A DNA stretch of 53,226 nucleotides from Bacillus sp. MUM 116 (GCF_001866655.1 NZ_MLYR01000084.1:1-53226), one strand, 5' to 3'. Positions 38,930-48,730 are shown, numbered from the stretch's first letter. The notes: generated from the sequence alone by a model not told the origin. A program made the numbers and translations.

Positions 38930-40432
38930 ATGATCACCGCCAAGATTGGCAGTAAAACCTACAAGCTGCCAGAAAACCTGGAGGAATATTTTCAGCGATT
39001 TCGTTCCCAAGTTATCGGAATTAATCATGAATTTGAAACACCCTATGGAATGAAGAAAATCATTTATACTGACTGGACGGCAAGCGGTCGCCTCTACCGC
39101 CCAATCGAACGGAAAATATCCGAGGTATTTGGTCCATTTATGGCGAATACCCATACGGAATCCAATACAACAAGTTTAATGATGACCGCCATCTATAAAC
39201 AATCAAAAAAGATCATAAAAGAGCATGTCAACGCGGATGAACAGGACGCAGTCGTCCTTGACGGCTTTGGAATGACTGCGGTAATGAATAAATTTCAACG
39301 CATCTTAGGATTACGAATTCCTGAAAAATTGAAGGGGAATGTGCAAATTCCGGAAAAAGAGAGACCCATAATTTTTATCTCCCATATGGAGCATCATTCA
39401 AATCATACTTCTTGGCTAGAGACAATTGGTGAAGTTGTCCTATTAACACCTACCACATCAGGAGATATTGATGTGCAACAATTGGAACAGCTTCTCAACA
39501 AATATCGTGACCGGCCATTGAAAATAGGGTCTTTCACGGCCTGTTCGAATGTCACGGGAATTCAAACCCCATATCATCAATTGGCAAAAATCATGCATAA
39601 ACATGGGGGATTATGTTTTGTCGATTTTGCCGCATCTGCCCCCTATGTCAAAATCAATATGCATCCGGATGATCCTTTGGAAAAACTGGACGCAATATTT
39701 TTCTCGCCTCATAAGTTTTTGGGGGGACCGGGCACTAGCGGGGTACTCGTTTTTGATTCAAAACTTTATACAAATATGGTACCTGATCATCCAGGGGGAG
39801 GAACGGTACTTTGGACCAATCCTTGGGGGGAACATCACTATTTTCCGGAGATTGAACTTAGAGAGGATGGGGGAACACCCGGGATATTGCAAGCAATCCG
39901 TATTGCTCTCTGTCTGAATTTAAAAAATCGAATGGGTGTTCAAAACATATTAAAAAGAGAAAAAGAGTTGCTCGGAATCCTTCTTCCGCAGCTTGATAGA
40001 ATTCCAACCTTCCACATATTAGACGGTCACATACAGAACCGTTTAGGAATCATTTCTTTTTACATTGAAAATATCCATTATAATTTAATTGTCCGTCTGC
40101 TAAATGACCGATATGGATTTCAAGTAAGAGGTGGATGTTCCTGTGCAGGCACCTATGGGCATTATTTATATCAAATTGATCAGCCTGCATCAAAGCAAAT
40201 AACAGAAAAAATTGACCAAGGAGATTTATCTTCAAAACCTGGATGGGTCCGTTTTTCGTTACACCCGATTATGAAAGATGAGGAAATTTGGTTGTTTATT
40301 CATGCAATAAAAGAAATCATCGCGAATATTGACATTTGGAAAAAGGATTATGTGTATGATTCAGCAAGCAATGATTATTTTTACATCCACCACATTCGTG
40401 AGGATATGGCTCCGCTGTTTCGAATGGAATAA
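38930..40432 (+). CDS. Class V aminotransferase-fold PLP enzyme (cysteine desulfurase-like)
   Basis: PLP enzyme of the NifS/class V fold. [15 protein letters not shown] opens the domain, [14 protein letters not shown] (about 145-158) carries the His that stacks on PLP, and [15 protein letters not shown] the cofactor Asp. [15 protein letters not shown] (about 257-271) has the PLP-binding Lys, and [14 protein letters not shown] (about 400-413) has cysteines where desulfurases keep their catalytic loop. At 500 aa it is longer than IscS/SufS (about 400 aa). AGAGGTGA precedes the ATG. It could be a desulfurase, selenocysteine lyase-like enzyme or kynureninase-like lyase; the substrate is uncertain. 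Confidence 0.82.
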   Translation: MITAKIGSKTYKLPENLEEYFQRFRSQVIGINHEFETPYGMKKIIYTDWTASGRLYRPIERKISEVFGPFMANTHTESNTTSLMMTAIYKQSKKIIKEHVNADEQDAVVLDGFGMTAVMNKFQRILGLRIPEKLKGNVQIPEKERPIIFISHMEHHSNHTSWLETIGEVVLLTPTTSGDIDVQQLEQLLNKYRDRPLKIGSFTACSNVTGIQTPYHQLAKIMHKHGGLCFVDFAASAPYVKINMHPDDPLEKLDAIFFSPHKFLGGPGTSGVLVFDSKLYTNMVPDHPGGGTVLWTNPWGEHHYFPEIELREDGGTPGILQAIRIALCLNLKNRMGVQNILKREKELLGILLPQLDRIPTFHILDGHIQNRLGIISFYIENIHYNLIVRLLNDRYGFQVRGGCSCAGTYGHYLYQIDQPASKQITEKIDQGDLSSKPGWVRFSLHPIMKDEEIWLFIHAIKEIIANIDIWKKDYVYDSASNDYFYIHHIREDMAPLFRME

Positions 40433-40491
40433 TTTTTTCAGGCAACGGCTTCCTTGTCCGGGCATATGCTAATGAAAAAAGGTGGGAAGTC

Positions 40492-40980
40492 ATGATTCAT
40501 ACAGTAAAGCGCGGCGAAACACTTGCGTCTATTTCCGCGGACTACCGGGTAAATTTTCAACAGCTCTATGCAACAAACCCTGGAATTGGACATTTACAAA
40601 TCGGTCAAAAAGTCCAAATCCCAGGCCTGCCTGACCCGAATACGATTCCATATTCAATTGATGTTTCAGTTAGCAAAAGAAGACTAGCATTATATCATAA
40701 TGGAAGGTTAATGAAAATCTTTCCAATCGCAGTTGGGAAGATTTTGACTATTACCCCAACGGGTGAGTATGTGATTGTAAACCGGCAAATGAATCCGGGA
40801 GGATCGTTTGGAGTCATGTGGCTTTCGCTATCAAAACAAGGTTATGGAATTCATGGGACAAATAAACCAAGTTCTATTGGAAAGGCAGTTTCCCACGGCA
40901 GTGTAAGAATGTACAACCGGGATGTTCTGCAACTTGCCGACACTATTCCGAATGGGACACGTGTGGTTATTCATCAGTAA
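40492..40980 (+). CDS. LysM/L,D-transpeptidase (YkuD) homologue lacking the catalytic Cys
   Basis: Cell-wall protein with an N-terminal LysM peptidoglycan-binding domain (about 2-44; [16 protein letters not shown]) and an L,D-transpeptidase domain (about 55-162) like Bacillus subtilis YkuD. The catalytic signature normally reads SHGC[IV]RM; here it is SHGSVRM, with Ser137 (codon AGT at 40900) in place of the nucleophilic Cys. The partner His121 ([11 protein letters not shown]) is kept. There is no signal peptide, as in YkuD. The protein may bind peptidoglycan without cross-linking it, or the base may be a recent mutation or sequencing error. AAAGGTGGG precedes the ATG. Confidence 0.88.
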   Translation: MIHTVKRGETLASISADYRVNFQQLYATNPGIGHLQIGQKVQIPGLPDPNTIPYSIDVSVSKRRLALYHNGRLMKIFPIAVGKILTITPTGEYVIVNRQMNPGGSFGVMWLSLSKQGYGIHGTNKPSSIGKAVSHGSVRMYNRDVLQLADTIPNGTRVVIHQ

Positions 40981-40991
40981 TAAAAAGCTTA

Positions 40992-41026
40992 AAAAAAGGT
41001 CAATTCACAATGAATCGGCCTTTTTT
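40992..41026 (+). terminator. Rho-independent terminator after the L,D-transpeptidase gene
   Basis: AAAAAGGTCAATTCA pairs with TGAATCGGCCTTTTT around a 3-nt loop, with one mismatch. Confidence 0.78.
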
Positions 41027-41027
41027 A

Positions 41028-41061
41028 CAAAAATCCTGCCTCCAAAAATGAAGGCAGGATA
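41028..41061 (-). terminator. Terminator of the metalloprotease gene (minus strand)
   Basis: On the minus strand ATCCTGCCT pairs with AGGCAGGAT, then TTTTTG. It lies 7 nt beyond the inhA stop. Confidence 0.8.
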
Positions 41062-41067
41062 ACTAAA

Positions 41068-43470
41068 TTATTTGTAGATTACGATTGAACCGACAGATTT
41101 GTCTTTGGATTCACCGTTAACACGAACTTTCAGCCCATACTTACCGATATTCCGGCCAGCATCTGGCATAAATGTGTTTAAGAAAGAGTTGCTGTCATTA
41201 AATAATGATACAGCTGGCTGACTTGTAGCAGTTAATGTTTGTACCCCTGGATAATCAATATTTAGACCAGATGTAGGATCTAAACTAAAGGCTGCATCGG
41301 CAATATGGTAGCGAGTGCTTGCTTCTGCAGTGGTACTGTTGCTTAACAGCCATTGCAGGTCATTACCCAAGTGCGCATCAACTACACCAAGGAATCCATC
41401 ACCTGGATGAGTACCTGTCCAGTTATCAGTAAAGCTGCCGTCAACATACCAAACCACTAAACCTCCATCATAGCTCATTAATGATTGACCGCGTTTTATG
41501 TGCGCAAGACCTTCGTCAACCCCTTTTTGGTTACGCCATTCTAATAGATAGTAGTGGTCGCTATATTTGTTTCCATCTTCTTTTGTAAATCCGTTTAATG
41601 TAAATGGTGAAGTTGTATTTTCTGCACCATCATCTACTAAAGTTTGACCATCGGCAACAACCTTGATATTATCTACAAAGAATCCGGTATACGAACTTCC
41701 CCAGTCTGTTGCATAGCGAAGGCGAAGTTTGATTTTCTGACCTTTATACCCTGATAAGTCAAATGACTGTGGCTGCCATTTGCCATTGGTACTTCCGGTA
41801 AAACCAGGCATAGAGTTTAAAATGGTTGGATAACCCTCTGGAACTACGTCAGAACGGGTATTATTATTCCCTAATGATTTCCAAGTTGCACCGTTATCAG
41901 TAGAAACTTGAACAAAAGCAAAATCCCATCGAGGTTCAATATCATACCAAGCATCAAACGTTAATGTCGCCGAGTTTTTACCTGTTAAATCAACATCGGT
42001 AACCATGTTTGTATCAGAAAGATCCGCTTGCCCACCCCAGTACTCATAGCTTCCAGTAGGAGTGTTAATCGGTGTTATTTTTTTAGGGAGATTCACACGG
42101 ATTGCTTGATTATTTTTTCCAAGTGGAGAATTGGCCTGGTCAAGTAAGAATTGAGTTCCCTTGGTAGAAACATCATCCCAATTTACAACGGCAGGGTTTG
42201 TCCATTTTCCACCAAGTGTAGATTGGAAGTACTGTTTCGCAAATGGAGAGAATCCAGTCGGTTCTGTACCTGGGATTTTACCAGCCCATGAACCACTCGC
42301 CATGATGGACCAGTAGCCGATTGCTTCACCGGTTCCAGAATATTGAGTATCATATTCATCTGGAAGTCCCAAATCATGTCCATATTCGTGAGCGAATACG
42401 CCGGTTGCTCCATCTTCAGGCATTACTGTATAGTCATAGAAACCAGGCAAACCTTTTCCCAGCCCATCCGGATCATAGAAAACCGCTGAGCGATGCGACC
42501 AAATCGCATTATCACCTAAGGAACCGCCGCCAGCTTCCTGCCCCATACCGGAATGGATGATTTGTAAGTGGTCTACTAATCCATCTGGCTCCCAGAAGTT
42601 ACCGTCACCATTTAAATCATGTGGATCTTCTAAATCATAGTCTTGGAGAGGGACACCTGCAGCTTTTGCCGCATCAAGAGTATCTTTAACTAGTTGTTTA
42701 GAACCACCTGGTGTTACATTATCATGACCACCTGAAGGATTATCGGCACCATAATATGCTGCTGTATGAGGTAATTTTAACCAACCATAGGCTTTTCCTT
42801 CAATTGTATAAGTACCGCCTGATTGTTCTTCATAAAACTGCTTCTGTGAAACTTGATCTTCACCATTTGGCCCTTTATATTGGCCCTTTTTGCCAAATAT
42901 CATATTTTCATAATGTTCGGTATTATAATCTTTATAATAGTTATCAGTTTCACTCGGTTTAAGAGTGTTGTGAGGAACATCAGAGAATTCAACCATCAAA
43001 GTTAATAGTTTCCCTTTTTTCTGTATCCCAGGAGATGCTTCCTCTTCTACTGGATCAGGATTTCCTTTTAACTGTCCGTATTTGTTCCCTTTCCCTTTTA
43101 AAAGCCCGTTATTAAAATCTTTAAATTTCCGCTGTTTTTTTGCATCGGCTGCTTTGACCTTAGCAGCTAGCGGATCAGCCTGAGTTACTTTGTCTTGTTT
43201 GCCTTTTAATTCTAAATAGTTTTGCAAAGCCTTTTGCTTTTCAGCAGTAGAGGCACTTTTAGAAATCACTCCACGTTTGATAAGTGAATCTAGTAATTTG
43301 TCTTCATTTACTACAGATAAGTCTAGTGAACTATGTGACTGTGAGGCAACACTAGGGCTTTTATGTAGTATTTCTATGCTAGAAGAACTAGCATAGTTTC
43401 CCGGAAAACCGGTAAACAATGTACCAGCAATCACTGCTGTAGATAGACCAGTCTTTAAAAGCTTTTTCAA
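41068..43470 (-). CDS. inhA: Secreted immune inhibitor A metalloprotease (M6)
   Basis: Large secreted zinc protease of the M6 family, which degrades host antimicrobial peptides and matrix proteins in the Bacillus cereus group. A signal peptide (about 1-27) is followed by a propeptide (about 50-130). The catalytic domain carries the zinc motif HEYGHDLGLPDEYD near residue 361. C-terminal beta-rich domains include a MAM/jelly-roll-like region (about 495-610) with FDAWYDIEPRWDFAFVQVST and KIKLRLRYATDW. The length of 800 aa is typical. GGGGGAA precedes the ATG. The 370-nt upstream gap is AT-rich and shows no clear operator before the repeat at 43839. Confidence 0.93.
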   Translation of the reverse strand: MKKLLKTGLSTAVIAGTLFTGFPGNYASSSSIEILHKSPSVASQSHSSLDLSVVNEDKLLDSLIKRGVISKSASTAEKQKALQNYLELKGKQDKVTQADPLAAKVKAADAKKQRKFKDFNNGLLKGKGNKYGQLKGNPDPVEEEASPGIQKKGKLLTLMVEFSDVPHNTLKPSETDNYYKDYNTEHYENMIFGKKGQYKGPNGEDQVSQKQFYEEQSGGTYTIEGKAYGWLKLPHTAAYYGADNPSGGHDNVTPGGSKQLVKDTLDAAKAAGVPLQDYDLEDPHDLNGDGNFWEPDGLVDHLQIIHSGMGQEAGGGSLGDNAIWSHRSAVFYDPDGLGKGLPGFYDYTVMPEDGATGVFAHEYGHDLGLPDEYDTQYSGTGEAIGYWSIMASGSWAGKIPGTEPTGFSPFAKQYFQSTLGGKWTNPAVVNWDDVSTKGTQFLLDQANSPLGKNNQAIRVNLPKKITPINTPTGSYEYWGGQADLSDTNMVTDVDLTGKNSATLTFDAWYDIEPRWDFAFVQVSTDNGATWKSLGNNNTRSDVVPEGYPTILNSMPGFTGSTNGKWQPQSFDLSGYKGQKIKLRLRYATDWGSSYTGFFVDNIKVVADGQTLVDDGAENTTSPFTLNGFTKEDGNKYSDHYYLLEWRNQKGVDEGLAHIKRGQSLMSYDGGLVVWYVDGSFTDNWTGTHPGDGFLGVVDAHLGNDLQWLLSNSTTAEASTRYHIADAAFSLDPTSGLNIDYPGVQTLTATSQPAVSLFNDSNSFLNTFMPDAGRNIGKYGLKVRVNGESKDKSVGSIVIYK

Positions 43471-43838
43471 CCAAATTCCCCCTAAACTGTTTTTTTTTGA
43501 TACAATTCCATAATATTTTGAAAATTAGGACAAGACAATAAGAAAATTTCCCCAAATTTATTCATTTAGTAACAAAAAATGGGAAATTAGAATTAGTTTT
43601 AGCGGGAAATTTAAAAATTTTGGTTAAACACTATTAATTTGTCGGGATAATATATTTTAAAGAAAAGGAGAAATGTGCTGAAACCGAAGAGTTTTTATAA
43701 AAAACACTTTTTTGCTTTAAAGTATGGGTGAATAGGGTGTTCATATAATTAAATTTTGGCAGTGGATAATTTTGAAATAGGCAATAATATTATTCTATTA
43801 TAGAAATAGTTGTTAAAAATTGGAGGGTTTTTAATTTT

Positions 43839-44023
43839 GGTTCTGTTAAATGACATTATTGATTTTTAACTTTGTTGATTGGAGCGGAAGGCACGAAGAC
43901 TGCTGCGGGAGTACGGGGCAGGGGAGACCCCACATGAGCGCATGCGACGAGGAGGATCCCCGGCCCCCCCTAAGATGCGCGAAGTGCCTGGAGCGGAAAT
44001 CAACAGACAAATTTACCACAGCC
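43839..44023 (+). repeat. Bacillaceae intergenic repeat, copy 2 (full length)
   Basis: Full form of the element seen at 7247-7392 and, core-deleted, at 36760-36834. The outer arms are CTGTTAAATGACATT and AAATTTACCACAGCC. Inside them lie GATTGGAGCGGAAGGC and TGGAGCGGAAATCAAC, a direct repeat of TGGAGCGGAA at the core borders. The core is GC-rich and self-complementary (GCGGGAG, GGGGAGACCCC, CCGGCCCCCC). Short frames across it have no ribosome site and are not genes. Confidence 0.85.
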
Positions 44024-44031
44024 TTAATATT

Positions 44032-44062
44032 AAAAAGGGCAGTTCATCAACTGAACTGCCCT
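44032..44062 (-). terminator. Terminator of the YceI gene (minus strand)
   Basis: AGGGCAGTTCA pairs with TGAACTGCCCT around a 5-nt loop, with a T tract on the minus-strand side. Confidence 0.82.
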
Positions 44063-44073
44063 ATCTTTTTATA

Positions 44074-44607
44074 TTATTCAGCTTTTGCAGCTTGGATTTG
44101 TAAATTAATTTTTACTTTATCACCGACAAGAACGCCGCCGGTTTCAAGTGCTGCATTCCAAACCAAACCATAGTCTGAACGGTTAATAGTGCCTTGTGCA
44201 CTGAAACCGACTTTTTCATTTCCCCATGGATCTTTTCCTTGTCCTTCAAATGTCACCGCGAAAGTTTCCGGTTTAGTTACACCGCGTAATGTTAAATCAC
44301 CGGTAACATTGTATTCGCCGTCATCAGTTTTCTCAATTTTTGAAGCACGGAAAGTCATATTTGGATGATTTGCTGCATCAAAGAAGTCAGCAGATACTAA
44401 GTGACCATCACGATCTTGATTGCGAGTGTCTACACTTGCTGTTTCAACTGAGAATTCGATGCTTGCAGTTGTTAAGTCAGCAGGATCTGCTTCAATTGTT
44501 GCACTGAATTTGTTGAAAGTACCTTTCACATTTGCAATCATCATGTGGCGAACAGAAAAATCTACACTGCTGTGTACTGGATCGAGAGACCATTTTGTTT
44601 TTGTCAT
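44074..44607 (-). CDS. YceI-family lipocalin-like protein
   Basis: Single-domain YceI protein, an eight-stranded beta-barrel that binds long isoprenoid chains in characterised members. The family start WSLDPVHSSVDFSVRHMMIANVKGTF is plain, with FDAANHPNMTFRAS and GDLTLRGVTKPETFAVTFEG after it. It lacks a signal peptide, so it should act in the cytoplasm, as in other Firmicutes. Length 177 aa is normal. GGAGGAG precedes the ATG. Single gene with its own terminator; physiological ligand unknown. Confidence 0.92.
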   Translation of the reverse strand: MTKTKWSLDPVHSSVDFSVRHMMIANVKGTFNKFSATIEADPADLTTASIEFSVETASVDTRNQDRDGHLVSADFFDAANHPNMTFRASKIEKTDDGEYNVTGDLTLRGVTKPETFAVTFEGQGKDPWGNEKVGFSAQGTINRSDYGLVWNAALETGGVLVGDKVKINLQIQAAKAE

Positions 44608-44802
44608 TTTATTTCTCCTCCAATTTCATTTGAAAATATTTATCTTGAAATTATAATAACTTAATTCAAGATAAATTATATGTTGAGTCAACCTTAATTG
44701 TCAATTGGTTTTTTCAAAATTTTTTGCGATTTTTCAATCGAACCAAACAAGGAAACGGAGAATGAAAGAGGAGGAAATTCAAATACTATAGAGAAACAAA
44801 AA

Positions 44803-44823
44803 AAAACGCCAATTTGGCGTTTT
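44803..44823. terminator. Short terminator-like hairpin in the YceI-helD gap
   Basis: AAAACGCC-AATT-GGCGTTTT-type palindrome with A and T tracts on both sides. No gene ends here on either strand, so its role is unclear. The rest of the 44608-44985 gap is AT-rich promoter-like DNA with nothing else recognised. Confidence 0.5.
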
Positions 44824-44985
44824 AAGTTAGAAATATAGGTTGAATATTAAAAAGCTGCATGTTAAGATAATTATTGGTCTATTTAATAAAAATAATAATT
44901 ATATATAAATATCCTATAATAACATTATCACATTTTAAAGTAATTGTCAAAGAAATAGGCCAAATTTTTTCTGGAGAGTGGTTCG

Positions 44986-47304
44986 ATGAGCGATTTACGA
45001 AACAAGGACTGGCAAACGGAACAGGACCGTGTAGATTTTGTTGTAAAAGAAGTTGAAAAAAAGGCAAAAAAGTTAAAACAAAGTTCCGGTAATGTCAGCT
45101 CGGACGTACTCGAGTTACGTAAGACTTTCTGGGAAGATGTGACCGTTAATTTAGATGAACCTGATGATGTTATAGAGACAGCCGCAAGTATGAAGCAGCA
45201 AGCTGAATTACTATCAGAACGAGAGCGGACACATAAGCAAATAGATAAACAGTTAAATACCTTAGCGAGATTAAAATATTCTCCCTATTTTGGCAGGATT
45301 GATTTTTGGGAGACAGGGGAAAAGTCCCCTGACCAAGTATATCTTGGAATTGCTTCCTTTATGGATGAACAAGATGAAAATTTTTTGATTTATGATTGGC
45401 GTGCTCCCATTTCTAGTCTTTATTATGACTATCCCCCTGGCCCTGCTGAATATGAAACACTTGAAGGAACCATTAAGGGAGAAATGAAGTTAAAAAGGCA
45501 ATTCATCATTCGAGCATCGGAAATTAAAGGAATGTTCGATACCGGTGTTACCATTGGCGATGAAATGCTCCAAGAAGTGCTTGGGAATAATGCGAGTACA
45601 CAGATGAAAAGTATCGTTGCCACCATCCAAAAGGAGCAAAATAAAATTATCCGAAGTGAGCGGAGCAAACTGTTGATTGTTCAGGGTGTTGCTGGAAGTG
45701 GAAAAACCTCTGCAGCCTTGCAACGGGTGGCGTATTTGCTTTACCGTTACCGCGGAACAATAAAATCGGAAAATATTATGCTGTTTTCTCCCAATCCATT
45801 ATTTAATAGCTATGTAGCTACCGTCCTTCCTGAATTAGGGGAAGAAAATATGCAGCAGGTAACCTTTCAGGAGTATTTGAACCACCGGCTTACGAAAGAA
45901 TTTGAAGTGGAAGACCCATTTTCCCAAATGGAATATTTGCTTAATGGGGGAGATAGGAAGCAATTTTCGGCAAGGGTCGAAGGCATTCGCTACAAAGCGA
46001 GCCTAGCTTTTAAAAAAGCCATTGATTTATACGCGTTAAAACTGTCGAAGAAAGGTTTAATCTTCCGGGATCTAACCTTTAGAGGTGACGTGCTATTTTC
46101 AAAAGAGGCAATTTACGATTACTTTTATTCCTTGGATCCATCCTACTCTATCCCCAACCGCATGCAGTTAGTAAAGGAATGGCTGCTAAGAGAATTGAAG
46201 AGAAAAGTGAGAAAAGAACGATCAAAAAGCTGGGTCGAAGAGGAAATGCAATTTTTGGATAAGGAAGATTTTCTCGAAGCATTCAAAACATTACAAGCGA
46301 ACAATCGCTTTTCCGAAAACAGCTTTGATGATTATGATTCGGAGAAAAGGCTGCTTGCGGATATGGTGGTGAAAGAAAAATTTAAACCTATTTTTGCTAA
46401 AGTCAAAAAAATGAAATTTGTTGATATGCCTGCCATATATGAGCAGCTTTTTGAAGAAAATTCTGATGGGACTGTTCCTGATGTTTGGACTCAAATTTGT
46501 ACTCAAACGGTAAAAAAACTGAAAAAGTCAGAAATTGCATATGAAGACGCCACGCCTTTTGTCTATTTGCAGGATTTGATTGAGGGACGCACTTCGAACA
46601 CATCGATTCGGCATATTTTTATTGATGAAGCTCAGGACTATACACCTTTTCAATTTGCCTTTCTTCAGAAGTTATTTCCCTATAGTAAAATGACGCTCCT
46701 AGGTGACTTTAATCAGGCCATTTTCTCTGGCGCAACTGGTTCAGCGACGGTTTTGACCGACCATAATATTAGCAACGATGAGGTTGAGCGGATTTTTTTG
46801 ACAAAAACCTATCGTTCGACCAAGGAGATTGTTGAGTTTACTCGTGCGTTGATCGAGGGGGGAGAACAAATCGAACCCTTTAACCGATCAGGGAAAAAAC
46901 CAGTGGTTAGGAACGTGGAAAAAGCAAGGATACATGAATTCGTTCTCGAAAAAATTAAAGAAATACAAAGAGGTGGTCACCGGACAATAGCCGTTATTTG
47001 CAGGACTGACAAAGAAAGCAGGGCAGCATACGAAGCGTTGAAAGGCAAAATACCACTTCATTTAATCGAAAAAGGCACGATTTCGTACGAGAAGGGAATC
47101 CTGGTTATTCCTTCTTATTTGGCAAAAGGAATTGAATTTGACGCTGTCATTCTTTACGATAGCTCACAATATAAACATGAACAAGAACGAAAGCTTTTTT
47201 ATACGGTTTGTACAAGGGCGATGCATGAACTTCACTTATTGGCAACCGAAGGTCTTTGTCCGCTGATGAAAGACATACCCAAGTCCGCTTATATCATTGA
47301 CTAG
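44986..47304 (+). CDS. helD: RNA polymerase recycling motor HelD
   Basis: Superfamily 1 helicase-like ATPase that binds stalled RNA polymerase and strips it from DNA. The N-terminal coiled-coil arm (about 1-100) inserts into the polymerase secondary channel in known structures. Next come YFGRIDF and YDWRAPISSLYYDY, typical of the HelD group. Walker A is GVAGSGKTSAAL (about 230-241), Walker B is IFIDEAQDYTPFQ (about 544-556), GDFNQAIF is motif III, and LTKTYRSTKEIVEF is motif IV. The length of 772 aa matches Bacillus HelD. GGAGAG precedes the ATG. Monocistronic. Confidence 0.92.
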   Translation: MSDLRNKDWQTEQDRVDFVVKEVEKKAKKLKQSSGNVSSDVLELRKTFWEDVTVNLDEPDDVIETAASMKQQAELLSERERTHKQIDKQLNTLARLKYSPYFGRIDFWETGEKSPDQVYLGIASFMDEQDENFLIYDWRAPISSLYYDYPPGPAEYETLEGTIKGEMKLKRQFIIRASEIKGMFDTGVTIGDEMLQEVLGNNASTQMKSIVATIQKEQNKIIRSERSKLLIVQGVAGSGKTSAALQRVAYLLYRYRGTIKSENIMLFSPNPLFNSYVATVLPELGEENMQQVTFQEYLNHRLTKEFEVEDPFSQMEYLLNGGDRKQFSARVEGIRYKASLAFKKAIDLYALKLSKKGLIFRDLTFRGDVLFSKEAIYDYFYSLDPSYSIPNRMQLVKEWLLRELKRKVRKERSKSWVEEEMQFLDKEDFLEAFKTLQANNRFSENSFDDYDSEKRLLADMVVKEKFKPIFAKVKKMKFVDMPAIYEQLFEENSDGTVPDVWTQICTQTVKKLKKSEIAYEDATPFVYLQDLIEGRTSNTSIRHIFIDEAQDYTPFQFAFLQKLFPYSKMTLLGDFNQAIFSGATGSATVLTDHNISNDEVERIFLTKTYRSTKEIVEFTRALIEGGEQIEPFNRSGKKPVVRNVEKARIHEFVLEKIKEIQRGGHRTIAVICRTDKESRAAYEALKGKIPLHLIEKGTISYEKGILVIPSYLAKGIEFDAVILYDSSQYKHEQERKLFYTVCTRAMHELHLLATEGLCPLMKDIPKSAYIID

Positions 47305-47320
47305 TATATAAGCCAAATAT

Positions 47321-47352
47321 AAAAGGAGCAGCTTTGAATGCTGCTCCTTTTA
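47321..47352. terminator. Terminator between helD and the small stress-protein-like gene
   Basis: AAAAGGAGCAGC pairs with GCTGCTCCTTTT around a 7-nt loop. It reaches the stop of the convergent gene, so it can serve both. Confidence 0.85.
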
Positions 47353-47493
47353 CGTATCTTTTCTTTCGTATTGCTTTTGTACTTGTTCATATGCTAACCG
47401 AAATATTTCTTCATCAGATGTATTTCGGTTTGTAATTACATTGGTTAAATAGTTTTTTCCTTGGTAAGTTACCATAACATTAATTTGTAGCAT
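47350..47493 (-). CDS. Small protein, BA3454-like stress response family
   Basis: A 47-aa protein reading MLQINVMVTYQGKNYLTNVI and then TNRNTSDEEIFRLAYEQVQKQ before the C-terminal YERKDT. It resembles the short Bacillus proteins annotated as the BA3454 stress-response family, with a beta-hairpin-like start and a helix at the end. ATG 47493 is preferred over the upstream in-frame ATG at 47538 because AAAGGTGA lies 5 nt before it. Function unknown; the family match is from memory. Confidence 0.68.
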   Translation of the reverse strand: MLQINVMVTYQGKNYLTNVITNRNTSDEEIFRLAYEQVQKQYERKDT

Positions 47494-47648
47494 AAAAATC
47501 ACCTTTCTTAATCTGGAATAGTACTCTGGCAAAATCAAAACAAATCATTTTATGTTGGTGGATTGTCCGTTATGACATGAGATTTCGAATTGTTTTTGAC
47601 AGATTTGTTATAATGATTGATAAAGTATATTGGAACGGAGGTTGGATT

Positions 47649-48119
47649 ATGTCGATGTATTTTGAAGAGATTACCCGAGAAACACTTTATATTGCGCTTG
47701 AGATTATCAACTCAAATCCAGATTATAATCGACTTGAAAACGGCAATGTCTCAAGAACAATTGATGATATGGAAATTGAATTTCTAAATCCTCAATCAAC
47801 CAGTGTATTTATTAAATTAGATGACACGTATATCGGTATCCTAGATTACTTGATGGAAAATCCAAAAGATCATTTCCCTTGGTTGGGACTATTAATAATC
47901 CACAATGATTATCAAGGATATGGCTTTGGTTTACAGGCGTTTCAACTGTATGAAAATGAGATGATTAAACGAGGTGTCCAAATTGTTCGCATTGGTGTAA
48001 TAAAAGATAATATAAGGGCACATTCTTTTTGGAAAGCATTAGGATTTACTTTTTTAAAAATAAAACATTGGAAAAACAACATAGAAATTTTCTGCTATGA
48101 AAAGAATTTATTAGACTAA
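47649..48119 (+). CDS. GNAT-family N-acetyltransferase
   Basis: Acetyl-CoA-dependent acetyltransferase. PWLGLLIIHNDYQGYGFGLQA (about 75-95) is the acetyl-CoA motif with Gly-rich loop, and IGVIKDNIRAHSFWKALGF is motif B. ATG 47649 is supported by CGGAGGT 6 nt upstream. The frame is open to 47577, but that start has no ribosome site and would include a promoter-like TATAAT (47609-47614). It converges with and overlaps the next gene by 4 nt. Substrate unknown. Confidence 0.85.
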   Translation: MSMYFEEITRETLYIALEIINSNPDYNRLENGNVSRTIDDMEIEFLNPQSTSVFIKLDDTYIGILDYLMENPKDHFPWLGLLIIHNDYQGYGFGLQAFQLYENEMIKRGVQIVRIGVIKDNIRAHSFWKALGFTFLKIKHWKNNIEIFCYEKNLLD

Positions 48120-48346
48120 ACCTCTAGTATCATAAACTCTTCGGCAAATTTATGAACTAAGTTTTTGTCGATTTTATTTTTTTTTAATAATGATTCTGCA
48201 ATGACAAGGTAATGCTTGATGGAACGATCTTTTTTCAATTCCCTCAGTGATACATCGCCATTCAATAATTGGATGGCTTTTTCTTTGATGTCTTGACTAT
48301 TTGTAGATTCATAAAGAAGAAAAGAAATACTCGTAACTTTATCCAC
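48116..48346 (-). CDS. Small helical protein of unknown function
   Basis: A 76-aa protein starting at GTG 48346 behind GAGGAG (48356-48361); the in-frame GTG at 48355 is too close to that site. The sequence (MDKVTSISFLLYESTNSQ..., ending AEEFMILEV) is helical and soluble, with no motif I recognise. It is convergent with the GNAT gene, and their ends overlap by 4 nt. Confidence 0.6.
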   Translation of the reverse strand: MDKVTSISFLLYESTNSQDIKEKAIQLLNGDVSLRELKKDRSIKHYLVIAESLLKKNKIDKNLVHKFAEEFMILEV

Positions 48347-48560
48347 AAGAACCACTCCTCAAATCAAGAATCGAATGATTCTTTACTATTTCGACTTTAA
48401 ACTAAAAACTCCTGCTGATTTTTAGGAAAATTGCAAAAAATGCGACGATATGAATCTGATTATTTAAAAACTTTTCGGTAAATTTCCTGAAGGTTGTTTT
48501 TTAGAGGGAATATTTTATATAATATTGAAGGGATAAAAGAAAAACTTTTGACGTGGATTT

Positions 48561-48594
48561 ACCTTTCGTCCCGCTTGGGATGGGAGGTTTTTTT
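48561..48594 (+). terminator. Terminator-like hairpin upstream of asnS
   Basis: ACCTTTCGTCCC pairs along 12 positions (with wobbles) with GGGATGGGAGGT, followed by seven Ts. No plus-strand gene ends just before it. The stem resembles a T-box leader terminator, but no T-box motif is visible upstream. Confidence 0.6.
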
Positions 48595-48730
48595 ACTTGT
48601 CTAGCGCAAGCGTCCAGGGGCTCTAGGTCATAAGCCAATCCGGCAAGAAGGTTAAAGAGCAACTTTCCCGCTGGCTCGTCTTATGCTTGTCGCCCCTGAC
48701 CAAGGCACTTATGCCTTTCTTAATACAAGT
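48595..48730 (+). repeat. Second family of Bacillaceae intergenic repeat, in the asnS leader
   Basis: Begins ACTTGTCTAGCGCAAGCGTC and ends GGCACTTATGCCTTTCTT plus ACAAGT, with ACTTGT/ACAAGT as outer arms. The interior (AGGTCATAAGCCAATCCGGC and CGCTGGCTCGTCTTATGCTT) is self-complementary and should form one long hairpin. I recognise TTGTCTAG...CAAGGCGCTT...TTTCTT-type elements as common between Bacillaceae genes. It ends 4 nt before the asnS ribosome site, so it forms part of the asnS leader. Confidence 0.75.

Noticed and set aside
41068..44023. Pathogenicity island around inhA
   Set aside because: inhA stands alone among chromosomal housekeeping genes, with no mobility genes or obvious composition change.
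43850..44173. Open frames across the intergenic repeat near the YceI gene
   Set aside because: They run through a structured repeat and into the antisense of yceI, with no ribosome site.
48400..48594. T-box leader for asnS
   Set aside because: The terminator stem looks T-box-like, but no AGGGTGGNACCGCG-type motif or stem I features are present upstream.
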